A DNA stretch of 64,000 bases. Origin: Boswellia sacra (lineage: Eukaryota > Streptophyta > Magnoliopsida > Sapindales > Burseraceae). Numbering within the stretch: the stretch's first letter is position 1; each line of letters begins with the position of its first letter. Shown piece by piece: positions 35,919 through 46,838 of this stretch. The position numbers and the translations under genes are program-made. The stretch lies in the NCBI GenBank assembly GCA_013180625.2, contig SNVD02002434.1, forward strand, positions 372,001 to 436,000, written 5' to 3'. The notes under the pieces were generated by a model. It saw only the letters and a program-made list of their open reading frames with translations. It was not told the origin of the DNA and did no database searches.

Positions 35919-37601
35919 CTATCCCTCATCACATTCTGTTACTCCACAAAATTCGTTTTGCAGATGCTCAGAAATCCTTAACTGCCCATGAATCTTGCAT
36001 AGAATATGATAGATGCAGTCAAAATCAGAATGTGATGAGTCTCCTGCTATAAATTCATGGACTCTGCTATTCACTTCAATGCAACTCCATCCTGGCATCT
36101 TTTTAACACCTGTGTCCCTCATCACCTTCCTTACCATTCTAGAGTCATTCCACCTGCCAAGAGAAGCATATATATTCGATAAAAGTGCATAGTTTCCACT
36201 ATTATGGGGCTCCAACTTTATCAGATGCAGCAAAGCATGCTCTCCAAGCTCAGCCTCACCATAAATATTAGAAGCAGCAAGAAGAGAGCCCCATATAGCT
36301 GCGTTTGCCTTGAATGGCATTGTTCTAAGTTGTTGCTGTGCTTCTTTGAGATAACCAGCACGGCTGAATAGATCGATCATGCAACCGTAGTGCTCAACTT
36401 TTGGTTCGATCCCATACCTTAATTTCATAATTTTGAAATACAGGCGCCCCAGTTCAACCAAGCCTACATGGCTACAAGCAGAAAGGATGGCAATGAAAGT
36501 AATTTCGTTTGGTTTAGTTCTAGCCCTTTCCATGCGAGAGAACATATCAAGGGCTTCTCTTCCAAGACCATGAAGAGCCAGTCCAGCAATCATCGTAGTC
36601 CATGTTATGACAGTCTTATTCTTCATGTTTTCAAATACATGCAAAGCCTTTTCTATGCTTCCAGACTTTGCATACATGTCTATAAGTGCATTGTTAAGAG
36701 GAACACTCTTATACAATCCATGCCTATCAATATAACTATGAATCCACTCCCCCAACTGAAGAGCACCCAAATCAGCACAAGCAGAAAGTGCAGCCAACAT
36801 AGCGATTTCGTCAGGCTCTACATTTTCGAACAGCATTCTTCGAAAGATGGAAATTGCGTCAATGGGCAGCTTCATCTGAGCATATCCTGCAATCACAGCA
36901 GTCCAAGAAACGACATCCTTTTGGGTCATATGCTCGAATAATGCTCGAGAATTATGCACATCACCCACCTTTGCGTAGCTAAAAACCATTGCATTCCAAA
37001 GGGCAACGTCTCTGACTCTGCAGCTCAATCCGTCGAACAGTTTTCGCGCATCAGAAATGCAATTACAGGCTCCATACATTTGAATAAGGGCCGTGACAAC
37101 ATGAACATCAAAGTCTAACCCAGTTCTTATTGTTTGACAATGAATCACTCTTCCTAGTTCAATCGCTGATAACTTAACGACAGCCTTCAACACAAAAGGG
37201 AATGAGTAAGTGTCGGGCCGCAAGCCACTGGCTTGGATATCGTTATAAAGAAAGATAGCATTGGAGGGAGAGGAAGAGTGGGAGAGAGCTTTGATCATAG
37301 TGTTATAGAGATAGACATTTGGTCGGGATTTGTGAGTAAAGACTGCAAATGCATAATCGGAGAAGGCCAGAGAAGAGCAGATGTCAATGAAGCGACCAAG
37401 GTGGAGATTATCCTGATCAAGGCCTCTAAAGATCATGAACCCATGTGTTTGTTGTATGTGTTTAAGGTTATGGCACTTGTTCAGCAAAGTAAACAGGTAC
37501 TGTGCAGTTGTCGTGCAGAGGAGACGTTTGTGACTGTCGATCAGTGAAAAAGGAAAAAGAAGTGATTTTGATTTGCTTGAAGAGAATTGATGAAAAATCA
37601 T
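35919..37601 (-). CDS. Pentatricopeptide repeat protein, E/E+ class (At5g56310-like)
   Basis: A single uninterrupted frame of 560 residues; most plant PPR genes of this class are intronless. PPR proteins of the PLS subgroup bind organellar RNA and act in C-to-U editing. The N-terminus (MIFHQFSSSKSKSLLFPFSL) is Ser- and Lys-rich with no acidic residue before the first Asp, consistent with mitochondrial or plastid import. Repeats are visible from about residue 95: NVYLYNTMIKALSHSS, DVALWNAMVFSYAKVGD, DVVSWTAVIAGYAQM, VPLNNALIDMYAKSGS, TVITWTTMIAGLALHG and EHYGCMIDLFSRAG. The E/E+ tail has AAIWGSLLAASNIYGEAELG, NSGNYALLSNIYASLGRW and VKKMPGWSCIEV. There is no DYW deaminase domain, so editing would need a partner. 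The gene is divergent to Pur-alpha, with start codons 734 bp apart. Confidence 0.93.
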   Translation of the reverse strand: MIFHQFSSSKSKSLLFPFSLIDSHKRLLCTTTAQYLFTLLNKCHNLKHIQQTHGFMIFRGLDQDNLHLGRFIDICSSLAFSDYAFAVFTHKSRPNVYLYNTMIKALSHSSSPSNAIFLYNDIQASGLRPDTYSFPFVLKAVVKLSAIELGRVIHCQTIRTGLDFDVHVVTALIQMYGACNCISDARKLFDGLSCRVRDVALWNAMVFSYAKVGDVHNSRALFEHMTQKDVVSWTAVIAGYAQMKLPIDAISIFRRMLFENVEPDEIAMLAALSACADLGALQLGEWIHSYIDRHGLYKSVPLNNALIDMYAKSGSIEKALHVFENMKNKTVITWTTMIAGLALHGLGREALDMFSRMERARTKPNEITFIAILSACSHVGLVELGRLYFKIMKLRYGIEPKVEHYGCMIDLFSRAGYLKEAQQQLRTMPFKANAAIWGSLLAASNIYGEAELGEHALLHLIKLEPHNSGNYALLSNIYASLGRWNDSRMVRKVMRDTGVKKMPGWSCIEVNSRVHEFIAGDSSHSDFDCIYHILCKIHGQLRISEHLQNEFCGVTECDEG

Positions 37602-38335
37602 CTCAACCCATCAGGGAGTTTAGAGGTTATTTCTTAAATTTGGTTACAAATACAAATAGATTAATGGAATTCGAGGCAAAAAGTAGGCAAGGCATAGATA
37701 GACACTAAATTTGGTATGATTTGTAGGTAAAAAGTAGGCACAGAGTTCAAAGATGATTTCTTCTAAGAGTTGAAGAGATGGATTGGATTAAGCTTAAACT
37801 TATAGCCGGTAAATTCAAAGGTTGGAGCTTGATGGAATTGGAAGCAAGTGGCCGTCAGTCAGAACCCAACTCAAAAGATAAAAAGTTAAACCCAGAAAGG
37901 GTTCTGACTAGAGTACTCCGTTTTCGGGCATCAAAGAGTAGAATTTACTGCCAACCAACCAGCGACAGTTAATAGTGGAATGGATAATAAATGAAAATAG
38001 TAAAAGGGTCAAAATATATAAAAATAAATTAAAAAAAAATGAATACGGGAAACGAAATATAGTAGAGTACTAGTAATACTACTCCTTCTGAGTCAATTCC
38101 CATTATCCCCCTCCTTCCACAATGAATCCCTAATCCCCACAACGACTTTCTTGACCTCTGTGATGTGTATGGTGCTGCAACAACACAAACCCACCTCAAT
38201 TGTCTCCCAGATCTACCCATTTTTTGAAACCTTATGATTGTTAGCCAGTAAAGGAGAGAGCTTTTTATTTGGAGCTGAGTAGAGTGAATTGTTGGTATAT
38301 AAAATTATTAATTATCAATAGAAAGAAAGAATTGA
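37602..38335. promoter_or_regulatory. Shared 5' region of the divergent PPR / Pur-alpha pair
   Basis: Only 734 bases separate the two start codons, so both promoters and 5' UTRs lie here. The Pur-alpha side has a run of C/T (CCCCCTCCTTCC near 38107). No gene-like frame is supported. Whether the two genes are co-regulated is not shown by the sequence. Confidence 0.6.
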
Positions 38336-41300
38336 ATGGAAGGGAATTCAGGAGGAGGAGGAGGTGGTAGTGGTGGTGGTGGCAGTAGTGGAGGAGGAGG
38401 AAATGACGTGGAGCTTGTTTGCAAAACATTGCAGGTTGAGCACAAGCTTTTCTATTTCGATCTCAAGGAGAACCCACGTGGCCGATACTTGAAAATCTCT
38501 GAAAAGACTTCGGCTACTAGGTCCACTATCATCGTTCCTTTCTCTGGCATTTCTTGGTTCCTCGATCTCTTTAATTACTATGTAAATTCAGATGATCATG
38601 ACCTCTTCAGCAAAGAATTGCAGCTGGACACCAAGGCAACCACTTTCTTCTTCTTTTTATTCTCCTTCTCTATGACTCTGTATATTTATTTATTCATCCT
38701 TTTTAACAGGTGTTTTACTTTGACATTGGCGAGAACAGAAGGGGTCGCTTCTTGAAGGTATGATATCCCCTTGAATTTTTTTTTCTTTTGAATCATTTTA
38801 TTGAGAGTATATAACGGGTAATTTCTTAATCAGAAATGTAAATTGATTGTGCTTAACTAGCTTTTGTTTTTCTTTTTTTTGGTGAGGAATGCTTTTTGAC
38901 TGTTCTAAGTTTGAAATGGTTGTTCCATGTTGCGGATACGAAGTCTTACAAATTCAAGCAAGCATGTTTTTCATATAACCTCTTTATTTCTATTTAATTT
39001 TTTTTATTTTTTATGTGTATTTCTATTAGTTTGTTACCCAGGATAGTCAAATCATTAGATCTGTTGCTTGGAGGAAGATCCATTGAATTTGTGTTTGTGT
39101 ATGGGAAGGGTGGGGAGGGGTGGAGTGTAATTGGGAAAAAAAAAGGTTTGTCAAGTATCCATTTAATAGCTGCTTTTAAGCCAATAACAAAAAATCTTAT
39201 ATCTCTGGTAGGCTACACGACCGTATATTTATTCCCAATATTTCTCTCCTAAACTATCTTACACCTTTCTTTAAGTTTCAGTAACATAGATATTAATTGT
39301 GACAATTATTCTTTCACAAATCTGGAAAGAGCTTGTGTTGTTTATTTATATTTCACAATCGTATTGAGATGGATGGTAAATGTTACACACTTGCATAATA
39401 ATTTTGGTTGATTTCTAGCTCAGGCCCACCCGAAATTAGCTTCCAAAATTGTTTGTTCATGTCTAACTTTTATTTTTGACATTTATTGTTGTTACGGTTG
39501 GGAATCTTTGGACTTTTAGGGTTGTTCTCCATGGTGCTCTTGCTACATCTTTTTCTTGATTTATCTACCTTGAAATAGTTCATTTTCATCATTTTACATC
39601 ATATTACCTTGAAACAATGGTGCTACTATTGTTTGTTAATCTCTAATTTAGTTTGACTTCATGGTTGAAAAATCAATCATGGATGGCTTCCATAGATTTT
39701 TGGGGAATATCAGAAGCTCAAACTGTGAGGTAATATCCTTATTTTAAGATGGTTCATGAGGATCCCGTTTTATTTGTTTACCAAATGTTCCAGTTGGTGA
39801 GATCTCTTCAGGTTGGAGATAGAGCCTTAGGAAATTGAATTGACTGCAATCCAACTAAACCAAGATCATTATAGCAATTATTAGATTACATGTGTTAATT
39901 GTTAATGGGTCAATTTGGTAAAAGGGATAATACTTTTCTTTTGAGACGATTTTTTTTTTTTTTTACCTTAAAAAATTTTTATTGGGTGTTTGTCAACAAG
40001 AAAATAACTATCATAGATGAATTTCAGTCAAGCATGAATTTGAATATATCTTTTTGGGAACAAATTAGCTAAATTAAGATTTTTTATTTGATTCTTAGGA
40101 ATTTCATTATTTTAGGGATTTTGACTTTCAGTTAGAAGGAGTTCTAACTAAATTGGTTTCTATGTTCAGTAGGATTTATTTTGGTTTATTTTCTACTTGA
40201 ATTAGGATTTGATTCTTATTTTGTAATAGGAATTTATTTCCTATTTGAAGTAAGATTTTGGCACTAAGTGTCTTAGTTATTATGATTTTTGAGCTTGTTT
40301 GTATATTTGATAATAAAGATTTTTCCCCATATTTAGTCTAATTTTCCCTTCTCTTTCTTCTGAATTTTCTCCCTTTCCTTTTCTATGTTTTCTCCCCTTT
40401 CTTCAATTATTTCTCGCCTTTCTTTGGATTTATTTGGTTCCTTGTTCCCTTTCAATATCCAAGGTCCTTAACATTGCTCCTTTCAGCTTGATTTCACTCA
40501 GTAGTTCATTCTCATAATTTTATAGAATGTTTCAGCAGAATGTTGTTTCGTTTGTTAACTTGCCAATGCTAACTGATATTGATGAAATGGAAATGCAGAA
40601 AGGATGAAAGAAAACTGTGACATGGTTTTTTGGGTATATATTGAAAAGGGGTTTTTTGGGTATATATTGAAAAGTTTATGGACATTAATGAGAAAAATTT
40701 TATTTATAGCCTAGTATATGCTGAAAACTTATGAGAATGCAATTAGTTTATATTAAACTAGTATTAGGTGCTAATAGAAAGAAATAAAGAAATCCTAATT
40801 TTCCTAAATCGAAACGAAAACTAAAGGAAAATAAATAAGTCAAAACAATATACAAAAGTAATATCATTTTACTAGGGAAACATATGTGTTATATGTAATA
40901 TCCTAAATCAATTAACCATGATTTTGTCTTCATTGGTTCTCCTTCCCTTGAAAAATGCTCAGCCTTTGCGTTCGGCTATCTAGAGGATATACTAAACAAT
41001 TAGATCTTTTGAGGGATGTATACATAACTTTCGTTGTCATTTGATTCTTGTTAGGAGCCCTGCTTTTGCTGTTTTGAATATCGAAGAATCTTATCTTGAA
41101 AACTTCAACAATGTTATTTTGATCATGGAAGGGTTTATATTTTATTTCAATTAAATTCAGATTTTTCTTTCACCTCAACTTCAATTTGTATACCCTTCTC
41201 AAGAGTTGTTTCACTTAAATTTCAAATTGTGTTGTCTCATTTGAATTTTCAATTTAATGTGCCATTTATCTTGAATCAGGAATTCTCTTTCAATTTTATT

Positions 41301-42757
41301 CAATTTTCAAATTTCTTGTACCATCTCAACTATGTCTTTTTTTTTTGTAATTTTCTTTTTATTTTGTGGAAAATCTGAACCTTGCTCTTCAATGCTTGAA
41401 TCAGGAACTACTTTAGGAATGGTTAAATTTTGTCAAAACTACTCAAGAAAATTCTTCACAGGGGCCTTTTGATTATAATTAGGAATTTGTCCTGGATGTT
41501 TTGGGCCATAAGGTATGGTCTAGTCTGCCTGTCGAAGGCTTTCTTCCCACGTTTCCAAGCCCCACTAACCAATTAGGCTTTCAAACTCCATTCATAGTAC
41601 TAGTTTCTGAATGGCATCTCCACTTCTCTGGCAGTTGCATTTCCATTGATAGAAGAAAATTATAACATAGTTTCTTGGCGTAGGAACTGAAAAGTTTATT
41701 GAAACTAATGATGGGATTCTGATTGATAGTCTTAATAAAACTTATGAGACTACAAATCTATTTACAGTTAGCTAGTGCTAGTTGCTAGAGAAAAGAAATC
41801 CTAATTTCCTAAACCAAAATAAATATTTTGCTAAGGAATATGAATTGAAATAACAAGAAAAAGAAATAAAAACTAAATAGCAGTTCTTGAAGATGTTGGT
41901 GACAAATATTTGGCAATTTAGGGAGATTCTGCATGATCTAGAATTTATGACTCGACATCAACTGATAAATATTTGAGAAGGTGCCGGAGATGCACGGAGA
42001 GTTGAGACCAAACCCTTTTCAATCCCAGGTCCAGCCCCATACCTGCACCAAATATTGCTATCCATGTAATCATGTTCTTTCTGGTTCTTAAAAGAGTTGA
42101 CTTTTATCTCTGCATGCTTTCATTGGAGTGTTTGGATGAGCATTGAATAATGGTTGGAAAGTTGAACAATCTTTGTCTAGTTCTAAATATATATGATTTG
42201 TTAAAAGATAAAGAAAAGGCTGAAGTTTTTATTAACTCTGACTTGCAAATTTCAAGACCCAAAAAAAAAAAAGGTTGAATAAATTGATGTAACATGTCAA
42301 ATGCCGACTCCATATTATAATTTTATTATTTTGTTGTCTCCATAAGAAAATTTCTGTATGATGTTGAAACTTGTTTGAGATAAGATGTTTTGGGGATTTC
42401 TCTAAAATGGGTATTAAAGGTGGAAGGTGGCTAATAGTATAGGTTGTTCCACTATCATGTGTTGTCTTATCTATTGACCATAATTGTGCTTTCCAAGGAG
42501 TGAAAGTTAAGGTTCTGTAGAGGTCTTTTCTTTTGGCTGCTTGTTGGGAAAGAAAAGAAAGGTATATGAAGACGTTTTGGAAGAGGATGTTCAGATATCA
42601 TGGGATAAAATTCATGTCTTGGCTTGTTTTGGGCAATAGTTTTAGAATAATTTCAAGGGACTTCCCTTTTTTATTTTTATTTTAACCAAAAGGATTGGAA
42701 AGCGGTAATATTTTGAGTTTCCCTCGGTAAACATTTTTGTTAGTTTTTTTTTGGTTC

Positions 42758-42797
<40 letters not shown>

Positions 42798-45700
42798 TGT
42801 TGTGAACCTCTTGTTCACTTCCATTTTCTTGTACCTTCTTCATTTAACAAAATTTAATGTTTTTGATCAAATTCACTTGAGGGAAGTCAAAGGTTAATGT
42901 TACAAACTGGAACTCATCCTTAAACCAGCTTGCAAGGTGAGGGAGTCCTTAGGCTTATAAACTAGCAACTAATTGACGGGGAACCCGTACAAGAACAAAC
43001 ATAAAGAACCTCCAACTAACACTCACACAACAAACAACTTTAACAATCTGTCTGAATAATCTCTCCAATATGAAATATCAATATCTGAATAATGTCTGTA
43101 TAAAGTCGAACAAAATAATAAAGATAATCTATGTTTATACTAATCTAACCTTATTAGAATTTGAATCAAATTAGGAAATTCAAAATCTCTATTTGAGTTA
43201 AAATCCATAAACTAATAATTTAGGTTTGAATCAAATTAGAAAAAGTCAAGATCCATAATTAAGTTAAAATTTCAAAATCATAAAATTCCTAATTCAATTA
43301 AACTTTAAATAACTAAATTATTGAAAAGACTTAATTATCCCTAATGTAAAAATAAACCATGCTATATCAATTCTCCTCCGCTTGAAAAACTAGACTCCTG
43401 GCGAATTGCTCAAGGCGGATGTTGCCAAAACACGATAAAACACCAAGTTTTGTCTTGTACAAAAATAGGAACGTCGTCGATCTAAGTCTACACTTCATGA
43501 TAGTCCAAAAACATAGACACTAGCGGTTGAACACAAAGCAATATTACATTGATGGATGTCAATGTTGGTGAAGAAGCAATCAACATCATAGGAGACTTCA
43601 CAATAGAGACAAGCATGCCTTGGTTTGAGTTTTTATCCAACACAGTAGAGACTCTCAAGAAATCAATTTCACTATTAGACTTGGAAATAACTTCTTGAAG
43701 TAGTTTTGGAGACTCAAAAATTTTTTCTTCATAAGATAATTCAACTTAAATCTTTGGTTTGGAGACTTCAACTTCAAGCTTTGGTATGTCTTCTTTTTTA
43801 GACGGATGAATGATTTTAATTGGCTTCTCATCAACCCTTGGCACAATTTCAATAGGATGCTCTTCAACTTTGAAATCTTCAACATTCATAGACTCGAATT
43901 CACCCACGAGCTCGTCTTCACTAGAACTCTCTTCAATCTTAACTTCAACATGAATTTCAACCTCATGATCAATCTTACTTGGAACTTTATCATACAAGCT
44001 TTTTCAACATCTTTCTCAACTTCTTTTCTTGCATATGGAACTTTAGCTTTTATAAGTTCACACTTGGTAGGTCGGACTTTCACACAGGGTTATAGGAAAA
44101 AGATAGAAGAAGCACCACTTTGGGAAGGTGTTTGAGTGACAATAGGTAAGTTCTTACAAAACTCATGGTATTGGCAATCAATCTATCTAACCAATCCAAA
44201 TTAACTTTCTTATCACAATACTCATGATTTTTAGATTTATAACTTACCACTTTTTGACGTTTAGGCATATATCTAAACCTAAGATGTGAAGGTATAAAAG
44301 TATCAATTACTAAACGTTTTATTTCGTCTCATGTTGGAAGTTCTCCCGTTCTTCTTGTATATTTGTGCTTAACCATCTACCATTCAAAAGTAAAATCTCT
44401 CAATTGGGTCACAACCACAATTAATCATCATATCTTCTGGAAGATCTACATTATAAAAATATCACTCCAAGCAATCAAACTACAATTAATCATCATATCT
44501 TCTGGAAGATCTACATCATAAAAATATCACTCCAAGCTATCAAACCAGCGAAGAATCTCTTTAATATAATGACAACGGAACTCAAGAAGAATAATTTTCA
44601 CATAAGGATGGCAACGAATCCTATAAAAATTTAAATATTTGTTGAAGGCAAATCTCATATTTCTTACGTTCATAATTGCTTTGATAAGCCCAATAAGCCA
44701 TTGGAATTAAACTGCAAAAATCAAATATATGGAATGCTGCACAAAAATGGGTTAACCTCTCAATTATGAGACATTAGAGACTCCACAAACTCTTCAAAGG
44801 TTTAGGGGTTGACTGATATTATCCAAGCAAGCCTAAAATTTGATTTTTTGAGTTTTGAAGACTTTCTGGTAGGAATTAGTAGTCGGCCAAGAAGGGAAAG
44901 TTGACTAGGAGGAGCCGATCTATGACTTGGTGGTGGAGGTGAAACACCATTCGCTGATTGGTGGTGATAAACAGTGACAGCTACGAACGGGTTTGGGCGT
45001 TTTGAGGGGTTTCTAGTGACGGTGATGAAGGGAAGAATGATGTGGATGTTCCAATCTACGATTTAATGTATTCAATGATAGGCGATGTGTCGGTGGCCGG
45101 TGACAAACAGTAACTCTGGCGACGAACGGTGACGAGATGATTTTACGAAATTTGGGATGATTTTGCGCAATAGACGTTCGACTCTGATACTAAATCAATG
45201 GGGAACCCGTACAAGAACAAATTAAAATGAAGAACAAACACAAACAACCTCTAACTAATACTCACACAACAAACAACTCAACAATCTATCTGAATAATCT
45301 CTCTAATTTGAAATATCAATATCTGCATAATGTCTGTATAAAGTCTAACAAAATAATAATGGTAACCTATATTTATACTAATCCAACCTTATTAGAATTT
45401 GAGTCAAATTAGAAAAGTAAAAATCTTTATTTGAGTAAAAATCTCTAAACTAACAATTTGGGTTTGAATCAAATTAGGAAAAGTCAAGATCCATAATTGA
45501 GTCAAAATCTCTGAATCATAAAATTAATAATTCAATTAAACTTTAAATAACTAAATTATTGAAAAGACTTAATTATCCTTAATGTAAAAATAAATCATGC
45601 TGCATCACTAATCCCATACCTAGTCGATTTGAGATTCTAACAATGCTACTAACTAATCCCATACTTAGTTGATGCGAGATCGTAACACACCATCACGCTT

Positions 45701-46838
45701 CAAACACTGACGTCCACGGTGGCTCACTCTGGTCTTCCCAGCTCGGCCCTTCTGCAATGTGGACCTCGTGTGGGCTAGCTCTGATATCAATTGTTACAAA
45801 CCCATGGGTAAAAGTCACATTAAAAAACCGACTTGTAAGGGGAGGTAGTCTATAAGTTTATAAGCTACCAACTAATCATAGACTTAGTCGATGTGGGATC
45901 ATAGACATGTCACCATCTAATCCTTTACTTATTTGATGTGGGATCGTAACAAATGTGAACAGGATAAGGCTAACAACAATTGTTTGTTTTTCACTCTCTT
46001 AAATTTATTGCTTAATAAATTTACTTAATGCAGGTATCTGAAGCATCTGTTAGTAGAAATCGCAGTACTATTATTGTTCCTGCAGGAAGCTCACGAGATG
46101 AAGGGTGGGCTGCATTCAGGAATATTCTGGCAGAGATTAATGATGCATCACGGCTTTTCATACTGCCCAATCAGGTGTTCTTGTATTGCATGCATAAACT
46201 CCTTGCTTTCCGGTTTCTCATCAAAAAAAGTATTTGCTGTGTTTATGAGAGGTCTTACTCATCCTTTTTTCTTTTTTCTTTTTTTTTTTGGTTCTCCAAC
46301 TTCTTGTCTGTGTATGAAAATAGCAAAGTTCTGAACCTTCAGAGCGTCTTGTTGGGCTTTCGGATGATGTAGGGGCTGGTTTCATATCTGGCCACAGCAG
46401 TCAGCCAGGCCCTGCTTCCGACATAAATGTGGACAGGTCAGTCGAATTACCGGCACAAGATGAAATAGGTAACATGGGTGTTTCAAAAGTAATTAGAGCT
46501 GATCAGAAAAGATTCTTCTTTGATCTCGGAAGCAACAACAGGGGTCATTTCTTGAGGATATCTGAGGTGAGACGGATGAGGATACTTATGCTTATTTTTG
46601 TATTTTCAACTTAAAATTAGCTGTTATTGAAGTTTTCCAATATTAATCCAATTTATTTGAACTGGATTGGCTTCTGAAACTGCAGGTTGCTGGTTCTGAT
46701 CGGTCATCCATTATTCTTCCGCTGTCTGGGCTGAAGCAGTTTTATGAAATAGTGGGTCATTTTGTAGAAATCACCAAAGATCGGATTGAAGGGATGACTA
46801 GTGCAAATGTTAGGACAGTGGATCCTCCTCAAAGATGA
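38336..46838 (+). CDS. PURA1: Pur-alpha 1, single-stranded purine-rich DNA/RNA-binding protein
   Basis: Five exons: 38336-38635, 38710-38757, 46034-46174, 46324-46566, 46686-46838, giving 294 residues, close to the Arabidopsis length. After a Gly-rich start, three PUR repeats are seen: TLQVEHKLFYFDLKENPRGR / LKISEK, then VFYFDIGENRRGRFLKVSEA / STIIVPAGSSRDEGWAAF, then VIRADQKRFFFDLGSNNRGH / SSIILPLSGLKQFYEIVG. The end is VRTVDPPQR. Plant Pur-alpha binds telo-box and purine-rich elements in promoters of ribosomal and cell-cycle genes. Intron 1 uses a GC donor (ACCAAG/GCAACC) with a normal AG acceptor; the conserved DTK-VFYF junction leaves no GT alternative. Intron 2 spans 38758-46033 (7276 bp) and is filled with transposable elements. 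Confidence 0.95.
40660..41885. repeat. Diverged direct repeats in Pur-alpha intron 2 (possible old LTR element)
   Basis: Segments at about 40660-40830 and 41689-41830 share, in order, TGAAAAGTTTAT, AAAACTTATGAGA, CTAGT-type spacing and GAAATCCTAATTTTCCTAAA. They are roughly 1 kb apart in the same orientation, like LTRs of an old non-autonomous element. No primer-binding site or coding domain is recognised between them. Confidence 0.4.
42757..42796. repeat. CT microsatellite
   Basis: A (CT)n run with one TTT interruption, in Pur-alpha intron 2 just left of the TRIM. Confidence 0.9.
42974..43369 (-). repeat. 3' LTR of the 2634-bp element
   Basis: Matches 45196-45607 in the same orientation. 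It is shorter by about 16 bases, mainly a gap in the A-rich part near 43000. Confidence 0.88.
43655..44268 (-). pseudogene. Broken gag-like frames of the non-autonomous element
   Basis: Overlapping minus-strand frames include MPKRQKVVSYKSKNHEYCDK (44268-44080) and an acidic stretch, EVKIEESSSEDELVGEFESM (43997-43746), with many Glu/Lys/Val/Ile pairs. No zinc knuckle, protease or polymerase motif is present. Frames are interrupted, so this is either a decayed gag or a filler protein of a non-autonomous element. I do not recognise the family. Confidence 0.45.
44418..44547. repeat. 65-bp tandem duplication inside the element
   Basis: Copies start at 44418 and 44483; both read CAATTAATCATCATATCTTC and continue to ATATCACTCCAAGC. 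They differ at a few bases. Confidence 0.9.
45196..45607 (-). repeat. 5' LTR of the 2634-bp element
   Basis: Adjoins the tRNA-Met primer-site-like sequence on its inner side and the CTAAT duplication on its outer side. Confidence 0.88.

Larger units (their letters stand above)
42974..45607 (-). mobile_element. 2634-bp LTR retroelement, non-autonomous, with CTAAT target duplication
   Basis: LTRs lie at 42974-43369 (396 bp) and 45196-45607 (412 bp). They are highly similar; both contain GGGGAACCCGTACAAGAACAAA and end CATGCTRYATCA on the plus strand. CTAAT flanks both sides (42969-42973 and 45608-45612), a 5-bp target duplication. The minus strand is the sense strand. TAGTATCAGAG next to the 45196 end resembles a tRNA-Met primer site, and GCGGAGGAGAAT next to 43369 is a polypurine tract. 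The 1.8-kb interior encodes no protease, RT or integrase, only short broken gag-like frames. It depends on an autonomous partner. High LTR similarity points to a fairly recent insertion. Confidence 0.88.
42898..45951 (-). mobile_element. TRIM element interrupted by a younger LTR element
   Basis: With the 2634-bp insert and one CTAAT copy removed, this is about 415 bp. The right LTR is 45792-45951 (TGTTAC...GTAACA, perfect 6-bp ends). The left LTR is 42898-42973 plus 45613-45687 and starts and ends the same way. Both carry CTTATAA-type, ACCAACTAAT-type and GATGTGGGAT-type stretches. The internal part is only about 104 bp. On the minus strand, next to the right LTR, it has TTGATATCAGAGCTAGCCC, a primer-binding site for initiator tRNA-Met with one mismatch. 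There is no coding capacity, as in TRIMs. No matching flanking 5-bp duplication was found. Confidence 0.75.

Noticed and set aside
36468..37547. Plus-strand open frames opposite the PPR gene (157 and 104 residues)
   Set aside because: Antisense shadows of a clear PPR coding frame, with no domain of their own.
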